Shown here piece after piece: positions 19,057 to 27,564 of a DNA stretch of 64,000 bases; the stretch's first letter is position 1, and every line of letters begins with the position of its first letter. A program made the position numbers and the translations under genes. The notes beneath the pieces were generated by a model that worked only from the letters and a program-made list of their open reading frames with translations, made no database searches and had not been told where the DNA came from. This DNA comes from SZUA-37 sp964472525 (GTDB lineage Bacteria; Pseudomonadota; Gammaproteobacteria; UBA6429; Thiohalophilaceae), in contig CAYYLL010000010.1 in assembly GCA_964472525.1 (NCBI GenBank), positions 17,812 to 81,811 of the forward strand, read 5' to 3'.

Positions 19057-19206
19057 ATGATGTCCGAACAGTTAGATAAAAATAAAAAACCACAGCCTGT
19101 TTCATTAACAGAAGCCTTTATTTACCGGCTAAAGCTTGTCTTTATCTCTGTTTTAGGTGTCTGAGCGGTGACTGGTTTTGCTTATTCACTGATTGGCATA
19201 ACGTAA
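19057..19206 (+). pseudogene. Small membrane-protein frame interrupted by an in-frame TGA
   Basis: After AAAGG (19049-19053) two in-frame ATGs (19057, 19060) open a frame reading MSEQLDKNKKPQPVSLTEAF then IYRLKLVFISVLGV, stopped by TGA at 19162-19164. The same frame continues AVTGFAYSLIGIT to a TAA at 19204-19206. The hydrophobic helix spans the stop, and TGA would differ by one base from TGG (Trp), so a nonsense mutation in a 48-50 residue single-helix protein is the simplest reading. A truncated 34-residue peptide or selenocysteine read-through are alternatives; I see no convincing SECIS hairpin. I recognise no family. The mobile element ends 35 bp upstream. Confidence 0.45.
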
Positions 19207-19294
19207 ACAGGCTAGAATAATTTAGCCTATTGCACCGAATAACGTTAATATATGTTGTTTTGTTGGATATTATTACGAGGTTTAGTTCAAACAC

Positions 19295-20074
19295 ATGAGT
19301 GTATTGCTTTGGATCATTTTATTTAGTCTAGTAGGTGGAGTATTCAGTGTTTTGGCCGCTTCGGTTTTTTTGTTGTTGCCCGATAAATCTCGCACGCGAC
19401 TCATTCCACACTTGGTCAGTTATGCCACCGGTGCATTATTAGGTGCGGCATTTCTGGCTTTAATTCCTCATAGTCTTGAAGGAAAATTTAAAATTGATGT
19501 ACATGATTTAGGCATGACCATTCTCTTGGGGTTACTGGCCTTTTTTGTGATGGAGAAGCTAGTGATTTGGCGGCATTGTCATTCCGAGCATTGCGAAGCA
19601 CACTCAGAACCTTTAGATCATTCGCACAAAACCGCGGGTACTCTGGTGTTAATTGGTGATGGTATTCATAACTTTATTGACGGTATCTTGATAGCTGCTG
19701 CATTTATAACCGACATTCATTTAGGCATTGTTACCAGTATTGCTGTGGCAACGCATGAAATCCCGCAGGAAGTGGGAGATTTTGCGGTTTTATTGCATAG
19801 CGGTTTTTCGCGCGCTAAAGCATTATTTTTTAATGTGCTAAGCAGCTTAACCACCGTATTAGGCGCCTTGTTGGCGTACTTTAGTATGGAAAATCTTCAG
19901 GCGTATTTGCCCTATGTTTTGGCTATTGCGGCTTCCAGTTTTATTTATATTGCGGTTGCCGACTTAATTCCCGGTTTGCATAAACGTACCCAGCTTCTGG
20001 TTGGATTCCAGCAAATGCTATTGATCAGCGCCGGGGTGATTACAATCTATATTGCTCATTCACAGTTGCATTAA
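19295..20074 (+). CDS. ZIP-family metal transporter
   Basis: ZIP proteins import zinc and other divalent metals across the inner membrane. The 259-residue protein has about eight membrane segments, a histidine-rich cytoplasmic loop (residues about 90-112, with HCHSEHCEAHSEPLDHSH), and the signature metal-binding helices HNFIDGILIAAAF and ATHEIPQEVGDFAVLLHSGF. The His-rich loop and size match the bacterial GufA/ZupT-like group; specificity cannot be told from sequence. It stands alone between the mobile element and the glutamate-synthase-like gene. Confidence 0.9.
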   Translation: MSVLLWIILFSLVGGVFSVLAASVFLLLPDKSRTRLIPHLVSYATGALLGAAFLALIPHSLEGKFKIDVHDLGMTILLGLLAFFVMEKLVIWRHCHSEHCEAHSEPLDHSHKTAGTLVLIGDGIHNFIDGILIAAAFITDIHLGIVTSIAVATHEIPQEVGDFAVLLHSGFSRAKALFFNVLSSLTTVLGALLAYFSMENLQAYLPYVLAIAASSFIYIAVADLIPGLHKRTQLLVGFQQMLLISAGVITIYIAHSQLH

Positions 20075-20129
20075 CCGCTCTTTTTTTATTCACATCGGTA
20101 CTATTTAAAAATCAAACTAATTTCTGTTC

Positions 20130-20156
20130 TAAACTAATTTCACTTTTGGCCGATAT
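20130..20156 (+). promoter_or_regulatory. Possible sigma-28 (FliA) promoter upstream of the glutamate-synthase-like gene
   Basis: TAAACTAA at 20130-20137, an 11-bp spacer, then GCCGATAT at 20149-20156. Compared with TAAAGTTT-N11-GCCGATAA the -10 matches 7 of 8 and the -35 5 of 8, with exact spacing. The start codon is 40 bp downstream of the -10. It is the weakest of five such sites in the window because the gene has no obvious motility role. Confidence 0.4.
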
Positions 20157-20195
20157 AACGGGTTGAAAAACCAGTAAATTGTCACGGAGAGAAAT

Positions 20196-21677
20196 ATGGA
20201 ATGGCTGGATCATTGGGGTTGGACTTTCGCCCTTGTTATTATTGTTGTATTGGCACTTTGGCTTACCATTATGTATGTGCAAGACATTACCCAAACACAA
20301 CACACCGTACGGCGTAATTTCCCCATTATTGGGCGAATGCGTTATCGTTTTGAAAAATTAGGCGAGTATTTCAGGCAATACTTTTTCTCGCATGATCGTG
20401 AAGAAATGCCCTTTAACAGGGCAACGCGTGCCTGGGTATATCGTACTGCAAAAGGTTTAGGTGGTTTGCTTGGGTTTGGGTCGACCAATGATTTACGTGA
20501 AACCGGCTCGATTATTTTTGTCTCGGCAACCTACCCACTTTTAGAAGAAGAATATATCCCAACACCCACTCGTATTATTGGCGAACTCTGTGATAAACCC
20601 TTCGAAGCCCGATCCTTGTTTAATATTTCGGGCATGAGTTATGGTGCGATTTCATCGGCTGCGGTACGGGCATTGTCAAGAGGAGCAGAAAAAAGTGGTA
20701 TCTGGATGAACACCGGTGAAGGGGGCTTGTCACCTTACCATCTGGAAGGCGGATGTGACATTATTTTTCAAGTAGGCACAGCTAAATACGGTGTTCGTGA
20801 TAGCGAAGGTAAACTCAGTGACGAACATTTACGTGACGTTGCTCAACATGTAAAAGCCTTCGAGATAAAAATGTCACAAGGAGCCAAACCGGGGCGGGGT
20901 GGCGTACTACCCGGTAAAAAAGTAACACCTGAGATTGCAAAAATTCGTGGTATTCCTATCGGCAAAGTGTCCAGTAGTCCAAATCGACACAAAGAAATTA
21001 AATCTCCCGATGATCTATTAGACATGATCAATCATATTCGGGAAGTGACGGGGCGACCGGTGGGTTACAAGGCAGTTATCGGTTCGGAACAACCGGTGCG
21101 AGATATTTGTGAAGCCATTCATCGGCGTGGACGGGATTTTGCTCCTGACTTTATTACGGTTGATGGTGGAGACGGAGGAACCGGTGCGGCACCCCAATTA
21201 TTAGCCGACCATGTTGGTTTGCCATTGAATGAGTCGCTTCCCATTTTAGTTGATACTCTGATCCAATATGACCTAAAAGATCGCGTTAAAGTGATTGCTT
21301 CCGGCAAACTGGTACATTCAGCCAAAGTGGCTTGGGCACTTTGTATGGGAGCAGATTTTATTGTGAGCGCACGAGGTTTTATGTTTTCGCTCGGCTGTAT
21401 CCAGTCCATGCAATGCCATCAGGACACTTGCCCTACCGGTATTACAACCCATAATAAACGTATGGTGAGGGGATTGGTGGTAGCCGATAAAGCCGAACGG
21501 GTTAATCAATATGCACACTGGGTTAATCACGAAGTAAATGTATTAGCCCATTCCTGTGGCTTGCCGAATGCACGTGAATTCAAACGTGAACATGTGCGGT
21601 TGGTTTTAAACCCTGGTGCTAGTATGCCTCTTGACGTGATGTATCCTTATCCTGATATAAAATTCCCATTGGTTTAA
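20196..21677 (+). CDS. Membrane-anchored FMN-binding glutamate-synthase-like protein
   Basis: The 493-residue protein has an N-terminal membrane helix (residues about 9-30) and then the FMN/iron-sulfur domain of the glutamate synthase large subunit without the glutaminase domain. Visible motifs are NISGMSYGAISSAAVRAL, NTGEGG, GAKPGRGGVLPG, the flavin-site VDGGDGGTGAAP, and CIQSMQCHQDTCP, whose three cysteines match the 3Fe-4S ligands of glutamate synthase. Such stand-alone proteins are annotated as FMN-binding glutamate synthase family; their reaction is not established, and the missing amidotransferase argues against ordinary GOGAT. GGAGAG at 20186-20191 supports the start. Confidence 0.88.
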   Translation: MEWLDHWGWTFALVIIVVLALWLTIMYVQDITQTQHTVRRNFPIIGRMRYRFEKLGEYFRQYFFSHDREEMPFNRATRAWVYRTAKGLGGLLGFGSTNDLRETGSIIFVSATYPLLEEEYIPTPTRIIGELCDKPFEARSLFNISGMSYGAISSAAVRALSRGAEKSGIWMNTGEGGLSPYHLEGGCDIIFQVGTAKYGVRDSEGKLSDEHLRDVAQHVKAFEIKMSQGAKPGRGGVLPGKKVTPEIAKIRGIPIGKVSSSPNRHKEIKSPDDLLDMINHIREVTGRPVGYKAVIGSEQPVRDICEAIHRRGRDFAPDFITVDGGDGGTGAAPQLLADHVGLPLNESLPILVDTLIQYDLKDRVKVIASGKLVHSAKVAWALCMGADFIVSARGFMFSLGCIQSMQCHQDTCPTGITTHNKRMVRGLVVADKAERVNQYAHWVNHEVNVLAHSCGLPNAREFKREHVRLVLNPGASMPLDVMYPYPDIKFPLV

Positions 21678-21679
21678 CT

Positions 21680-21710
21680 TATAAAGTGCTGAATCGTTCA
21701 GCACTTTATA
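21680..21710 (+). terminator. Perfect 14-bp hairpin after the glutamate-synthase-like gene
   Basis: TATAAAGTGCTGAA (21680-21693), loop TCG, TTCAGCACTTTATA (21697-21710): a perfect palindromic stem beginning 3 bp after the stop codon. Only a short T-rich stretch follows, so it may act as a terminator or as an mRNA 3' end protector. Confidence 0.6.
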
Positions 21711-21719
21711 TCAATACCA

Positions 21720-21747
21720 CTTGAATTTTTTGCCATAGCCCCTATTA
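21720..21747 (+). promoter_or_regulatory. Sigma-32 heat-shock promoter of clpB
   Basis: CTTGAAT at 21720-21726 and CCCCTATTA at 21739-21747, 12 bp apart, match the heat-shock consensus CTTGAAA-N11-16-CCCCATnT well. The clpB start is about 50 bp downstream. ClpB is a classic sigma-32 target, which makes this a credible regulatory call. Confidence 0.7.
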
Positions 21748-21797
21748 ATTATAAGACAAACAGTTTAATTAATTTATGGGTGCATGAGGGTTTTAAA

Positions 21798-24410
21798 ATG
21801 AGAATGGATAAACTAACCAGCAAATTTCAGGTTGCGATTGCCGATGCGCAAAGTTTGGCCGTGGGTCGTGACCATGCTTATATTGAACCGATCCACTTAA
21901 TGACTGCGTTACTCGATCAGGATGGTGGCAGTGTACGCCATTTATTAATGCAAAGTGATGTGAACATTAATTTATTGCGGTCACAGTTAGGTGAAGCATT
22001 GGATAATTTACCGACTATCGGGGATGCAACCGGTGAAGTGCATTTATCTAATGACTTGTCTCGATTATTAAATTTAACCGATAAAATTGCACAGCAACGA
22101 AAAGACCAATATATCGCTAGCGAATTATTTGCCTTAGCTGCCGTGGGTGATAAAAGCCCGGTTGGCGAAATGTTAAAAAAAGCTGGAGCGACTAAACAAG
22201 CTCTGGAACAAACCATTGAACAAGTGCGTGGTGGACAAACGGTGGACGACCCGAATGCAGAAGAACAACGTCAGGCACTTGAAAAATACACCATTGATTT
22301 AACCGAACGTGCCGAGCAGGGTAAACTTGACCCGGTGATTGGTCGTGATGATGAAATTCGTCGTTCCATACAAGTATTACAACGCCGAACTAAAAATAAC
22401 CCGGTATTAATTGGTGAGCCGGGTGTTGGTAAAACCGCCATTGTCGAAGGTTTGGCACAACGCATTATTAATGGTGAAGTGCCTGAAGGTTTAAAAAGTA
22501 AACGGGTGCTGTCATTAGATTTGGGCGCGTTATTGGCCGGAGCAAAATTTCGCGGTGATTTTGAAGAACGTTTAAAAGCAGTGTTAACGGATCTTGCAAA
22601 GCAGGAAGGTCAGGTTATTTTATTTATTGATGAGATTCATACTATGGTTGGTGCCGGTAAAGCCGAAGGCGCGCTGGATGCCGGTAATATGCTTAAACCT
22701 GCATTAGCACGAGGTGAATTGCATTGCATCGGTGCAACAACACTGGATGAGTATCGTAAGTATATTGAAAAAGACGCCGCACTCGAACGACGTTTCCAAA
22801 AAGTTCAGGTGGCTGAACCCACCGTGGAAGATACCATTGCTATTTTGCGTGGCCTGAAAGAAAAGTATGAAGTGCATCATGGCGTAGATATTACCGATCC
22901 TGCTATTATTTCTGCGGCAACTTTATCGCACCGCTATATTGCAGACCGACAACTACCAGATAAAGCGATTGATTTAATCGATGAAGCGGCGAGTCGTATT
23001 CGGATGGAAATTGATTCCAAACCCGAAGCAATGGATAAACTGGACAGAAAACTGATTCAACTTAAAATTGAACGCGAAGCTTTATCTAAAGAAAAAGATA
23101 AAGCATCCAAAACTCGTTTACAAAAGTTGGAACAGGACATCAGTGTTCTGGAAAAAGAATACGCAGAGTTCGATGAAATCTGGGTGGCTGAAAAGGCCGC
23201 TTTGCAAGGCTCTCAACATATTAAAGAACAGCTCGAACGGGCTCGTTTGGATGCAGATGCCGCAAAACGTGCTGGTGATCTCGCACGCGTATCAGAATTA
23301 CAATACGGTCGTATTCCCGAACTGGAAAAACAGCTCGATATGGCTGCGCAGGCTGAAATGCAGGAAACCACTTTGTTACGCAATTCGGTTACCGATGAAG
23401 AAATTGCCGAGGTGGTGTCTAAATGGACCGGTATTCCGGTATCAAAAATGCTCGAAGGCGAACGTGATAAGTTATTGCGTATGGAAGATGAATTGCATTT
23501 ACGTGTGATTGGTCAGGACGAAGCGGTTAAAGCAGTATCGGATGCAATCCGCCGTTCACGGGCAGGCTTGTCAGATCCGAATCGGCCGAATGGTTCGTTC
23601 CTGTTTTTAGGGCCAACTGGTGTGGGTAAAACCGAACTCACCAAGGCACTGGCAGAGTTTTTATTTGATTCAGACGATGCCATGGTGCGCATTGATATGT
23701 CGGAATTTATGGAAAAACATTCCGTTGCCCGTTTGGTGGGGGCGCCTCCTGGATACGTGGGTTACGAAGAAGGCGGTTATTTAACCGAAGCAGTCCGGCG
23801 TAAACCTTATTCGGTGGTACTGCTCGATGAAGTTGAAAAAGCACATCCCGATGTGTTTAATATTTTACTGCAAGTACTCGATGATGGCCGCTTAACCGAT
23901 GGTCAGGGTCGCACAGTTGATTTCCGTAACACAGTGATTGTAATGACATCCAATCTGGGTTCACAACAAATTCAGGAACTGTTATTGAATGACAGTGCCG
24001 GTGAAGTGAACTATAACGAAATCAAGGATGCGGTGATGGTCGAAGTGGGGCAGCATTTCAGACCCGAGTTTATTAATCGGGTGGATGATGCGGTGGTATT
24101 CAGGCCATTGCAACAAGATCAAATTCGTGCAATTGCACATATTCAAATTGATGAATTGGCTGCACGTCTGGTTGATCGGCAAATCGTGTTAACAATTACG
24201 GATGCTGCGATGGATAAACTCGGTGAAGCCGGTTTTGACCCGGTATACGGTGCGCGGCCTTTAAAACGTGTTATTCAGCAATTGGTTGAAAATCCGTTAG
24301 CACAATCTATTTTGTCAGGTGAGTTTATATCCGGTGATCATGTTGAAATAGCCTTAAAAGACAATGATTTAACCTTTACCAAATTAACGAGCAAGGCGTC
24401 AGCCGCTTAA
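21798..24410 (+). CDS. clpB: Disaggregating chaperone ClpB
   Basis: ClpB is the hexameric AAA+ disaggregase that works with DnaK to rescue aggregated proteins after heat shock. The 870-residue protein has the N-domain, NBD1 with Walker A GEPGVGKT (residues 206-213) and Walker B LFIDEIHT, the long coiled-coil M-domain (about residues 410-520) and NBD2 with GPTGVGKT (605-612) and pore loop GAPPGYVGYEEGG. Walker positions coincide with E. coli ClpB. I start at the ATG preceded by GAGGG (21785-21789), giving MRMDKLTSKFQ as in E. coli, rather than at the GTG six codons upstream. Confidence 0.98.
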   Translation: MRMDKLTSKFQVAIADAQSLAVGRDHAYIEPIHLMTALLDQDGGSVRHLLMQSDVNINLLRSQLGEALDNLPTIGDATGEVHLSNDLSRLLNLTDKIAQQRKDQYIASELFALAAVGDKSPVGEMLKKAGATKQALEQTIEQVRGGQTVDDPNAEEQRQALEKYTIDLTERAEQGKLDPVIGRDDEIRRSIQVLQRRTKNNPVLIGEPGVGKTAIVEGLAQRIINGEVPEGLKSKRVLSLDLGALLAGAKFRGDFEERLKAVLTDLAKQEGQVILFIDEIHTMVGAGKAEGALDAGNMLKPALARGELHCIGATTLDEYRKYIEKDAALERRFQKVQVAEPTVEDTIAILRGLKEKYEVHHGVDITDPAIISAATLSHRYIADRQLPDKAIDLIDEAASRIRMEIDSKPEAMDKLDRKLIQLKIEREALSKEKDKASKTRLQKLEQDISVLEKEYAEFDEIWVAEKAALQGSQHIKEQLERARLDADAAKRAGDLARVSELQYGRIPELEKQLDMAAQAEMQETTLLRNSVTDEEIAEVVSKWTGIPVSKMLEGERDKLLRMEDELHLRVIGQDEAVKAVSDAIRRSRAGLSDPNRPNGSFLFLGPTGVGKTELTKALAEFLFDSDDAMVRIDMSEFMEKHSVARLVGAPPGYVGYEEGGYLTEAVRRKPYSVVLLDEVEKAHPDVFNILLQVLDDGRLTDGQGRTVDFRNTVIVMTSNLGSQQIQELLLNDSAGEVNYNEIKDAVMVEVGQHFRPEFINRVDDAVVFRPLQQDQIRAIAHIQIDELAARLVDRQIVLTITDAAMDKLGEAGFDPVYGARPLKRVIQQLVENPLAQSILSGEFISGDHVEIALKDNDLTFTKLTSKASAA

Positions 24411-24426
24411 AATAGTCTATAGGGGT

Positions 24427-24465
24427 AGCGAGGATGCTTTTAATCAAAAGTGTTCTCGCTTTTGT
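24427..24465 (+). terminator. Rho-independent terminator of clpB
   Basis: AGCGAGGATGCTTTT (24427-24441) pairs with AAAAGTGTTCTCGCT (24446-24460) through a 4-base loop, with three G-U pairs, followed by TTT. Confidence 0.7.
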
Positions 24466-24530
24466 GTTACCTGTAGCCATTTTTCACCTATTTTCAAGGA
24501 GGACTTATCCCAAATTGGCAAATTTAGTCC

Positions 24531-24557
24531 TAAATCATTTCAGATTGCCGCCGATAA
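24531..24557 (+). promoter_or_regulatory. Sigma-28 (FliA) promoter of the cheX-like gene
   Basis: TAAATCAT at 24531-24538, 11-bp spacer, then a perfect GCCGATAA -10 at 24550-24557. The expected start site is about 33 bp before the ATG at 24597. A chemotaxis-type gene under a flagellar sigma factor is the expected pairing. Confidence 0.7.
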
Positions 24558-24596
24558 AGGCTAGTAGAACCTATGTCACATTAAATTAGAGCCAAT

Positions 24597-25061
24597 ATGA
24601 ACGCTGATATTATTAACCCATTTTTATCCTCTGTTGTTAATGTTTTATCCACTATGGCGATGCTCAAAGTTTCTCCTGAAAAACCCAGTATTAAAAATGA
24701 TAATATTTCGAAAGGTGATGTATCCGGTGTAATTGGGATGACCACTAAAACAATAAATGGCTCAATGGCGATTACTTTCCCTGCCAATGTTGCTTTCGAT
24801 ATCGTGAACAAAATGCTGGGTGAAACGGTGAACGAAGTAAATGATACGGTCACCGATCTGGTGGGTGAATTAACTAATATGATTGTGGGTGGAGCCAAAG
24901 CACAACTGGAAGAAAAAGGATACGATATTGGCATGGCAACCCCGGTCGTTGTTACTGGTGTAAACCATGAAATCGTTCATAAGGCGCAAGGACAAAAAAT
25001 ACTTATGCCTTTTAATTGTGATGCGGGTAAGTTTTATGTAGAGGTTTGTTTTGACGGCTAA
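24597..25061 (+). CDS. CheX-like CheY-P phosphatase
   Basis: CheC/CheX/FliY proteins dephosphorylate CheY-P and reset chemotaxis signalling. The 154-residue protein has the single CheX-type active-site pattern: D-x3-E-x2-N in DLVGELTNMIVGGAK followed by a Pro 22 residues after the Asn (GMATPVV), matching the CheC/CheX phosphatase consensus. Full length resembles CheX, which has one such motif and dimerises. It stands alone, away from any che cluster in the window, with its own sigma-28-type promoter. A target other than CheY among receiver proteins is possible. Confidence 0.85.
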   Translation: MNADIINPFLSSVVNVLSTMAMLKVSPEKPSIKNDNISKGDVSGVIGMTTKTINGSMAITFPANVAFDIVNKMLGETVNEVNDTVTDLVGELTNMIVGGAKAQLEEKGYDIGMATPVVVTGVNHEIVHKAQGQKILMPFNCDAGKFYVEVCFDG

Positions 25062-25098
25062 AGCGTATTCGTTTTGACTTAACCTGCTATTAAATTAA

Positions 25099-25719
25099 TC
25101 AGGGCGTAAAGTTTAAATTTTGTACGCGTTGATGTGCCTGTTTAATATGTTGTGTATCGAGTATTCCTTCTTTTTTTAACCTGTCCAGTTCTTTTAATTC
25201 AATGACTAACATACGGCGTTTGTCCATTCTTATGTTTTGACTGGCTGTTAAAATTCTTGCACGCATTTCATCAATAAATTTTTCGAATATTTCGGGTGTG
25301 GGTTTATTGTATAAAAAACTTAACAAGACACAGCCAGCATAACGGCTCCTAAATTCTGTTACGTTGGGGGAACGGTAATAAAACATAATAAGTGAAGCAA
25401 TGGTTAAAAGTATAAAAATAACAATTAAAGGTACTAGCTTACTAAGTAAGTCATTATCCATATGCATTGTTAAATAAAAAATATAGATGACTGTGCTGCT
25501 GGCAAAATAAAGTACAGCAGCTAACCAAGCAATAGAAATTTTACGATGGTGTACCGGCCAAGGTTCTAATAAACCAAGGTTAATATTAAAAGACTTTTCT
25601 TCAACCAGGTTACTGGTTGTAACCTGAATATGTTTTTCATTGAAAATTTTAAACTGGCGAGTTTCACTTTTCGCTTTGCTTTTTTGCTTAAGCTGTGAAT
25701 TGACAGTTTGATCAGGCAT
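25099..25719 (-). CDS. Unknown two-helix membrane protein with SHOCT-like tail
   Basis: I do not recognise a family. The 206-residue protein starts with a charged, Lys/Gln-rich segment, has a soluble stretch with strand character (residues 20-50), two membrane helices (about 62-85 and 92-112), then a cytosolic region starting FYYRSPNVTEFRSRYAGCVLLSFLYNK and a C-terminal helix pair (LVIELKELDRLKKEGILDT) that resembles a short C-terminal SHOCT-type motif. It is convergent with the cheX-like gene (37 bp apart) and divergent from msrP. No enzymatic motif is visible. Confidence 0.7.
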   Translation of the reverse strand: MPDQTVNSQLKQKSKAKSETRQFKIFNEKHIQVTTSNLVEEKSFNINLGLLEPWPVHHRKISIAWLAAVLYFASSTVIYIFYLTMHMDNDLLSKLVPLIVIFILLTIASLIMFYYRSPNVTEFRSRYAGCVLLSFLYNKPTPEIFEKFIDEMRARILTASQNIRMDKRRMLVIELKELDRLKKEGILDTQHIKQAHQRVQNLNFTP

Positions 25720-25910
25720 ACAATGAGTTCTGTTATAAATTCGTGATATTTAATGGTTACAATACCCATATCTTACATTGATTTTAATTAAAGGTCTCAA
25801 AATAATGTATATATCACGAACTTTTTATTTACTTATTGTACTAAGATTATAATGTTGGATTTATAGCCATTATTTGAGTTGTTGTTATTTTATTGTAATA
25901 AAATTTACAT

Positions 25911-25918
25911 CCCCCCCC
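25911..25918 (+). repeat. Poly-C tract (C8) in the msrP leader
   Basis: Eight consecutive cytosines lie 30 bp before the msrP start in an otherwise very AT-rich stretch. A plausible promoter, TTGAGT (25874-25879) with TAATAA (25896-25901) at 16-bp spacing, would put the tract right at the transcript start. Confidence 0.6.
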
Positions 25919-25947
25919 TTAGATACAGTTTAGTGGAGTATTTCTAA

Positions 25948-26910
25948 ATGTTAATAAAAAAGCCTGAGCAGATAAAGTCATCAGAAATCACACCTAAAGC
26001 AATTTACCAACAGCGCAGAGAGTTTTTAAAAACATCGGTTAATACCGGTTTGGGGCTTGCTGCTGCAGGTTTGCTCGCACCCTATTCTAGTGATGCTTTT
26101 GCCAGTTATGGTTTAGCCTCTCTTAAGCACACTAAAAATAATAACTATGTTGTTAATGATGATTTAACCAAATACAAAGACATTACGACTTATAATAATT
26201 TTTATGAATTTGGCACCAGTAAATCTTCACCTGCGGTCAACGCAGATAAACTCACCACTCAACCTTGGTCAATTGAAGTAAAAGGTCATGTTGAGAAACC
26301 GGCTGTTTATCATTTAGAAGATATTATTAAAGAACAGGGATTAGAAGAAAGAATTTATCGGTTACGCTGTGTCGAACGCTGGTCGATGGTTGTGCCTTGG
26401 TTAGGCTTTCCTTTAGCTGAACTTATTAAGAAAGTAAAACCGACTTCTAAAGCAAAATACGTTGAATTTTCAACCTTGTACCGTCCCGAAGAAATGCAAG
26501 GGCAGCGTCGTAGTGTACTGGACTGGCCATATGTAGAAGGTTTGCGTATGGATGAAGCTATGAACCCACTAGCATTCCTTGCGGTAGGTCTTTATGGCGA
26601 AGTTCTACCTAACCAGAATGGTGCGCCAATACGCTTAGTGGTGCCATGGAAATATGGTTTTAAAAGTATTAAATCAATCGTAAGCTTACGTTTTACTGAG
26701 CAACAACCGGTTAGTAGTTGGACCCGTGCTGCACCCAATGAATACGGTTTTTACTCAAACGTAAATCCTGCGGTTGATCACCCCCGCTGGAGTCAGCGAC
26801 GTGAACGGCGCATTGGTGAATTTTTTAAACGAAAAACGTTAATGTTTAATGGTTATGCTGAGGATGTAGCATATTTATATAAAAATATGGACCTAAAAAA
26901 ATATTTCTAG
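25948..26910 (+). CDS. msrP: Periplasmic methionine sulfoxide reductase catalytic subunit MsrP (YedY)
   Basis: MsrP is a molybdopterin enzyme that repairs oxidised methionines in periplasmic proteins with electrons delivered by MsrQ. The 320-residue precursor has a Tat signal with RREFLK and a following hydrophobic stretch, then the sulfite-oxidase-like domain. The Mo-ligating cysteine is C141 in LRCVERWSM, and the conserved QNGAPIRLVVPWKYGFKSIKSI region is intact. The gene is followed by msrQ after 39 bp. Export is folded, via Tat. Confidence 0.95.
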   Translation: MLIKKPEQIKSSEITPKAIYQQRREFLKTSVNTGLGLAAAGLLAPYSSDAFASYGLASLKHTKNNNYVVNDDLTKYKDITTYNNFYEFGTSKSSPAVNADKLTTQPWSIEVKGHVEKPAVYHLEDIIKEQGLEERIYRLRCVERWSMVVPWLGFPLAELIKKVKPTSKAKYVEFSTLYRPEEMQGQRRSVLDWPYVEGLRMDEAMNPLAFLAVGLYGEVLPNQNGAPIRLVVPWKYGFKSIKSIVSLRFTEQQPVSSWTRAAPNEYGFYSNVNPAVDHPRWSQRRERRIGEFFKRKTLMFNGYAEDVAYLYKNMDLKKYF

Positions 26911-26949
26911 CTGAAAATTTTTAGTCCCTGATTGATGTTGTAAATTAAA

Positions 26950-27564
26950 GTGATACGTTTTTGTAAAAGCAGTGTATTTATTCTGAGTCTGGTTCCGATT
27001 AGTTTATTGCTATATCAATTTTATATTGATGATCTTGGTGCTAATCCATTCGAAGTGTTAACTCGGCAAAGTGGGGAATGGACATTACGGTTCCTGTTAA
27101 TAACTTTAAGTCTTACGCCATTAAAGATGCTTATTCTCAAAAGTTGGCCCTTAAAATTTCGTCGTATGTTGGGTGTGTACACCTTTTTCTATGCTTCTAT
27201 TCATCTTTTAACCTATGTTTGGTTTGATCAATTCTTTGACTGGTCTGAAATTTGGGTAGATATAGTTAAACGTCCCTTTATAACAATCGGTGTACTGTCA
27301 TGGTTTATTCTTCTGATATTAACAGTAACATCCACAAAGGGAATGAAGAAACGGCTTGGTCGTTATTGGAAAAAATTACATCAGCTTGTCTATTTAATCG
27401 GAACTTTGGTGTTGCTCCATTATTTTATGCTAGTTAAAGCGGATTATTGGTGGCCGCTTCTTTATAGTTTAATTTTTATTGTTTTAATGGCCTTTCGTGT
27501 CAGGATGACTCAACGGCAATGGAGCCACTTATTTACTTTTAAAGTGTTGTCGAAACAAGAATAA
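26950..27564 (+). CDS. msrQ: Heme-binding membrane subunit MsrQ (YedZ)
   Basis: MsrQ is a b-type heme membrane protein that passes electrons from the quinone pool or flavin reductase to MsrP. The 204-residue protein has about six membrane helices and the ferric-reductase-like pattern: LGANPFEVLTRQSGEWTL, the histidine of FYASIHLLTYVW, KRLGRYWKKLHQLVYLIG and HYFMLVKADYW. The start is GTG without a strong ribosome site, so the N-terminus is uncertain by a few codons. Pairing with msrP confirms the call. Confidence 0.93.
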   Translation: MIRFCKSSVFILSLVPISLLLYQFYIDDLGANPFEVLTRQSGEWTLRFLLITLSLTPLKMLILKSWPLKFRRMLGVYTFFYASIHLLTYVWFDQFFDWSEIWVDIVKRPFITIGVLSWFILLILTVTSTKGMKKRLGRYWKKLHQLVYLIGTLVLLHYFMLVKADYWWPLLYSLIFIVLMAFRVRMTQRQWSHLFTFKVLSKQE

